Both the position numbers and the translations under genes were made by a program. Below, in pieces: positions 62,144-64,000 of a stretch of 64,000 bases of DNA. This DNA comes from Allomuricauda sp. F6463D. GTDB lineage: Bacteria > Bacteroidota > Bacteroidia > Flavobacteriales > Flavobacteriaceae. Positions within the stretch are counted from its first letter, which is position 1, and each line of letters starts with the position of its first letter. The notes beneath the pieces are model-generated. The model was not told the origin of the DNA. It did no database searches and was given only the letters and a program-made list of their open reading frames with translations. The stretch lies in NCBI RefSeq assembly GCF_023015965.1, contig NZ_JALKAN010000005.1:60100-124099 (forward strand), given 5' to 3'.

Positions 62144-64000
62144 TTATTTTACCACAAACACTACATTGATCAATGCATTATAATCGGCTGGTTGACCAAT
62201 AATATCATAAGTCAATTCACCATTGGCATCAATACTCATGTTGCTAAAAACAGTTGGATCTGCATAAGTAACATAATAATATAAGTCCGTAGCGCTATAC
62301 GTTGGAATTGCTGCCGGAGCTCCTGTGCTTGAAACTGTTGGACTGCCATATTGCGCAACATATTGGGCATATAAATCTACAGTACGACCTGTACCATTAG
62401 TCGAGGCATCAATAGCTATGGAAGGTGGATAAAATATTCTCGCAGCTTTGGAAACTATTGGTGACATTGCTTGAATAGCCCCCTCGACAGTAGTTTCTGA
62501 ACTACTATCACCATCAACATCAACTGATGTGTCGAGCCCAACGTCTGAGGCAGATTGATCTATATTTAAATCTGCCAAGGCAACCTGAAGAGTGCCATCA
62601 CTATCTTCCAATTCAAGATTGGAACCGTTTACCTCAAAACGAGTGTTTATCTCGTTGGCAGGGTCCGAATCCGCATCGTCAGTGTCAAGGGCCGCAAGTT
62701 CCGCGTCCGTGGCAAAGGTTCCGTCAAGATCCACTCCAGTGGCTCCGGTAACCGCATTGGTCAGTTCCAAGGTGGTACCGCTCAAGGCAATATCGGACAG
62801 TTCGTTCTCAGGGTCTGAATCAGCATCGTCCGTGTCAAGGGCCGCAAGTTCAGCGTCCGTGGCAAAGGTTCCGTCAAGATTTTGGCTCAACGTACCGCCT
62901 GCATCCGTGACCTCGATGGAGGTACCATTTAGCGATATACCCGTGTTGTATTCGTTCGTGGGGTCTGAATCTGCATCGTCAGTGTCAAGGGCGGCAAGTT
63001 CAGCGTCCGTGGCAAAGGTTCCGTCAAGATTTTGGCTCAACGTACCGCCTGCATCCGTGATCTCGATGGAGGTACCATTTAGCGATATACCCGTGTTGTA
63101 TTCGTTCGTGGGGTCTGAATCTGCATCGTCCGTGTCAAGGGCCGCTAGCTCCGCGTCCGTGGCAAAGGTTCCGTCAAGATTTTGGCTCAACGTACCGCCT
63201 GCATCCGTGACCTCGATGGAGGTACCGTTCAGCGATATCCCCGTGTTGTATTCGTTCGTGGGGTCTGAATCGGCGTCGTCCGTGTCAAGGGCAGCTAGTT
63301 CCGCGTCCGTGGCAAAGGTTCCGTCCAAATCAACCCCGGTGGCTCCGGTAACCGCATTGGTCAGTTCCAAGGTGGTACCGCTCAAAGCGATATCGGATAG
63401 TTCGTTCTCAGGGTCTGAATCTGCATCGTCAGTGTCAAGGGCCGCTAGTTCAGCGTCCGTGGCAAAGGTTCCGTCCAGATCAACCCCGGTGGCTCCGGTA
63501 ACCGCATTGGTCAGTTCCAAGGTGGTACCGCTCAAAGCGATATCGGATAGTTCGTTCTCAGGGTCGGCATCAGCATCGTCAGTGTCAAGGGCCGCTAGCT
63601 CCGCGTCCGTGGCAAAGGTTCCGTCCAGGTCAACCCCGGTGGCTCCTGTAACCGCATTGGTCAGTTCCAAGGTGGTACCGCTCAAAGCGATATCGGATAG
63701 TTCGTTCTCAGGGTCTGAATCTGCATCGTCAGTGTCAAAAGCATCAACATATGCTTTTGTTACGGCATCGCTTGCGGCCGTTGGGGCTCCAAGTCCGGTC
63801 AGAACCAATCCGTTGGCATCGTTGCCATCGGTAAGCACTTCCTCGATGTTCTGTATCTCGTTCGTGGCGTCGGTGTCACCATCAGCAGCAATATGGTCTG
63901 CTATATCCGTTGCATTAGTTCCAATGTTGGTAGTGTTCGTTGCTATGTCACCCGTATTCGTGGTGATATCCGAAGCGTTGTCGGCTATGTCCGAAGCGTT
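62144..64000 (-). CDS. Tandem-repeat surface adhesin-like protein (5' partial)
   Basis: The frame is open to base 64000, so the N-terminus lies outside the window (over 618 residues here). The upstream end has short coiled-stalk-like repeats (ASDIADNASDITTNTGDIA), then DAVTKAYVDA, a motif frequent in phage tail-fibre and trimeric stalk proteins. Eight units of 50 residues follow, each starting DTDDADSDP, seven near-identical and one degenerate. The C-terminal 170 residues form a distinct domain (SPIVSKAARIFYPPS, ending NALINVVFVVK). No T9SS CTD is seen. It begins a three-gene operon with the type B cargo and PorP genes, so I infer a large exported surface fibre. Confidence 0.85.
   Translation of the reverse strand, partial: NASDIADNASDITTNTGDIATNTTNIGTNATDIADHIAADGDTDATNEIQNIEEVLTDGNDANGLVLTGLGAPTAASDAVTKAYVDAFDTDDADSDPENELSDIALSGTTLELTNAVTGATGVDLDGTFATDAELAALDTDDADADPENELSDIALSGTTLELTNAVTGATGVDLDGTFATDAELAALDTDDADSDPENELSDIALSGTTLELTNAVTGATGVDLDGTFATDAELAALDTDDADSDPTNEYNTGISLNGTSIEVTDAGGTLSQNLDGTFATDAELAALDTDDADSDPTNEYNTGISLNGTSIEITDAGGTLSQNLDGTFATDAELAALDTDDADSDPTNEYNTGISLNGTSIEVTDAGGTLSQNLDGTFATDAELAALDTDDADSDPENELSDIALSGTTLELTNAVTGATGVDLDGTFATDAELAALDTDDADSDPANEINTRFEVNGSNLELEDSDGTLQVALADLNIDQSASDVGLDTSVDVDGDSSSETTVEGAIQAMSPIVSKAARIFYPPSIAIDASTNGTGRTVDLYAQYVAQYGSPTVSSTGAPAAIPTYSATDLYYYVTYADPTVFSNMSIDANGELTYDIIGQPADYNALINVVFVVK
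62590..63740 (-). repeat. 150-bp in-frame tandem repeats
   Basis: Units of exactly 150 bases recur with equivalent points at 62691, 62841, 62991, 63141, 63291, 63441 and 63591. In protein order the units are A-A-A-B-B-B-A then a degenerate copy. A contains SDIALSGTTLELTNAVTG and B contains NTGISLNGTSIEVTDAGG; all share FATDAELAALDTDDAD. Near-identity at DNA level, including synonymous sites, indicates recent duplication or homogenisation. Confidence 0.92.

Noticed and set aside
20..62751. Many short open frames antisense to or overlapping real genes
   Set aside because: They lie wholly inside well-supported genes in other frames, with low-complexity or shadow composition and no recognisable domains.
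1..64000. tRNA, rRNA, CRISPR, transposase or prophage features
   Set aside because: I looked for tRNA-like ends, regularly spaced repeats and transposase motifs and saw none; the only regular repeats are in-frame within the adhesin gene. A tRNAscan or Infernal run would settle small RNAs.

Overview
The window is chromosomal DNA of a marine-type member of the Bacteroidota, most likely family Flavobacteriaceae. A Muricauda/Flagellimonas/Zobellia-like genus is my guess from overall gene style and is not proven. Supporting signs are the type IX secretion (T9SS) locus with PorP/SprF and a type B C-terminal domain, the DUF4295-rpmG-rpmB cluster, DUF5916, DUF4252 and DUF4369 proteins, promoters of the Bacteroidetes form (TTTG - about 20 nt - TAnnTTTG), and A-rich leaders in place of Shine-Dalgarno sequences. 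I see no rRNA, tRNA, CRISPR array, insertion sequence or phage. Most of the window is ordinary housekeeping DNA.

Layout. 1-7.4 kb: an unusual three-domain protein (cNMP-binding, acyltransferase, SGNH hydrolase; start outside the window), rimO, a serine hydrolase, an amidase and ftsY. 7.6-9.5 kb: a secreted thrombospondin-3 repeat protein lying between ftsY and DUF4295-rpmG-rpmB. 10.2-15.4 kb: a minus-strand run of cinA, a stand-alone Hpt protein, a FAA hydrolase, a DEDDh exonuclease, a 2-oxoacid dehydrogenase E2 and recR. 15.4-25.5 kb: a solute:sodium symporter, a CoA-binding protein, a TonB-type outer-membrane barrel, fabH, an ABC1 kinase with its TetR regulator, and htpG. 25.7-35.8 kb: DoxX, MOSC, a small secreted protein, AraC, an S1/P1 nuclease, DUF5916, a cysteine-free sirtuin, a haem-binding protein, purB and an MscS channel.

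35.8-38 kb is an ECF sigma / anti-sigma / DUF4252 / DUF4252 operon with a striking inverted-repeat region between the last two genes. 38.2-45 kb holds an S41 protease, a REP-like palindrome and a vitamin B12 uptake locus: btuB behind a cobalamin riboswitch, divergent from btuF-btuC-btuD. 45-52.6 kb has rmuC, a small membrane protein, a DUF559 endonuclease-fold gene ending inside a hairpin repeat, a thioesterase, the oxidative pentose phosphate genes (pgl, zwf, gnd) and a ChaN-like protein. 52.7-59.1 kb has an S9 peptidase, DUF819, DUF4369, manA, queD/PTPS and idi.

59.1-64 kb is a minus-strand T9SS surface locus: a large protein with near-identical 150-bp tandem repeats (its 5' end lies beyond the window), then a T9SS type B cargo protein with thrombospondin-3 repeats, then PorP/SprF. 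The best candidates for something little described are the three-domain lipid enzyme, the repeat adhesin locus, the inverted-repeat element between the DUF4252 genes, a possible structured small RNA near 17.4 kb, and the leaderless-looking btuF promoter facing the riboswitch.
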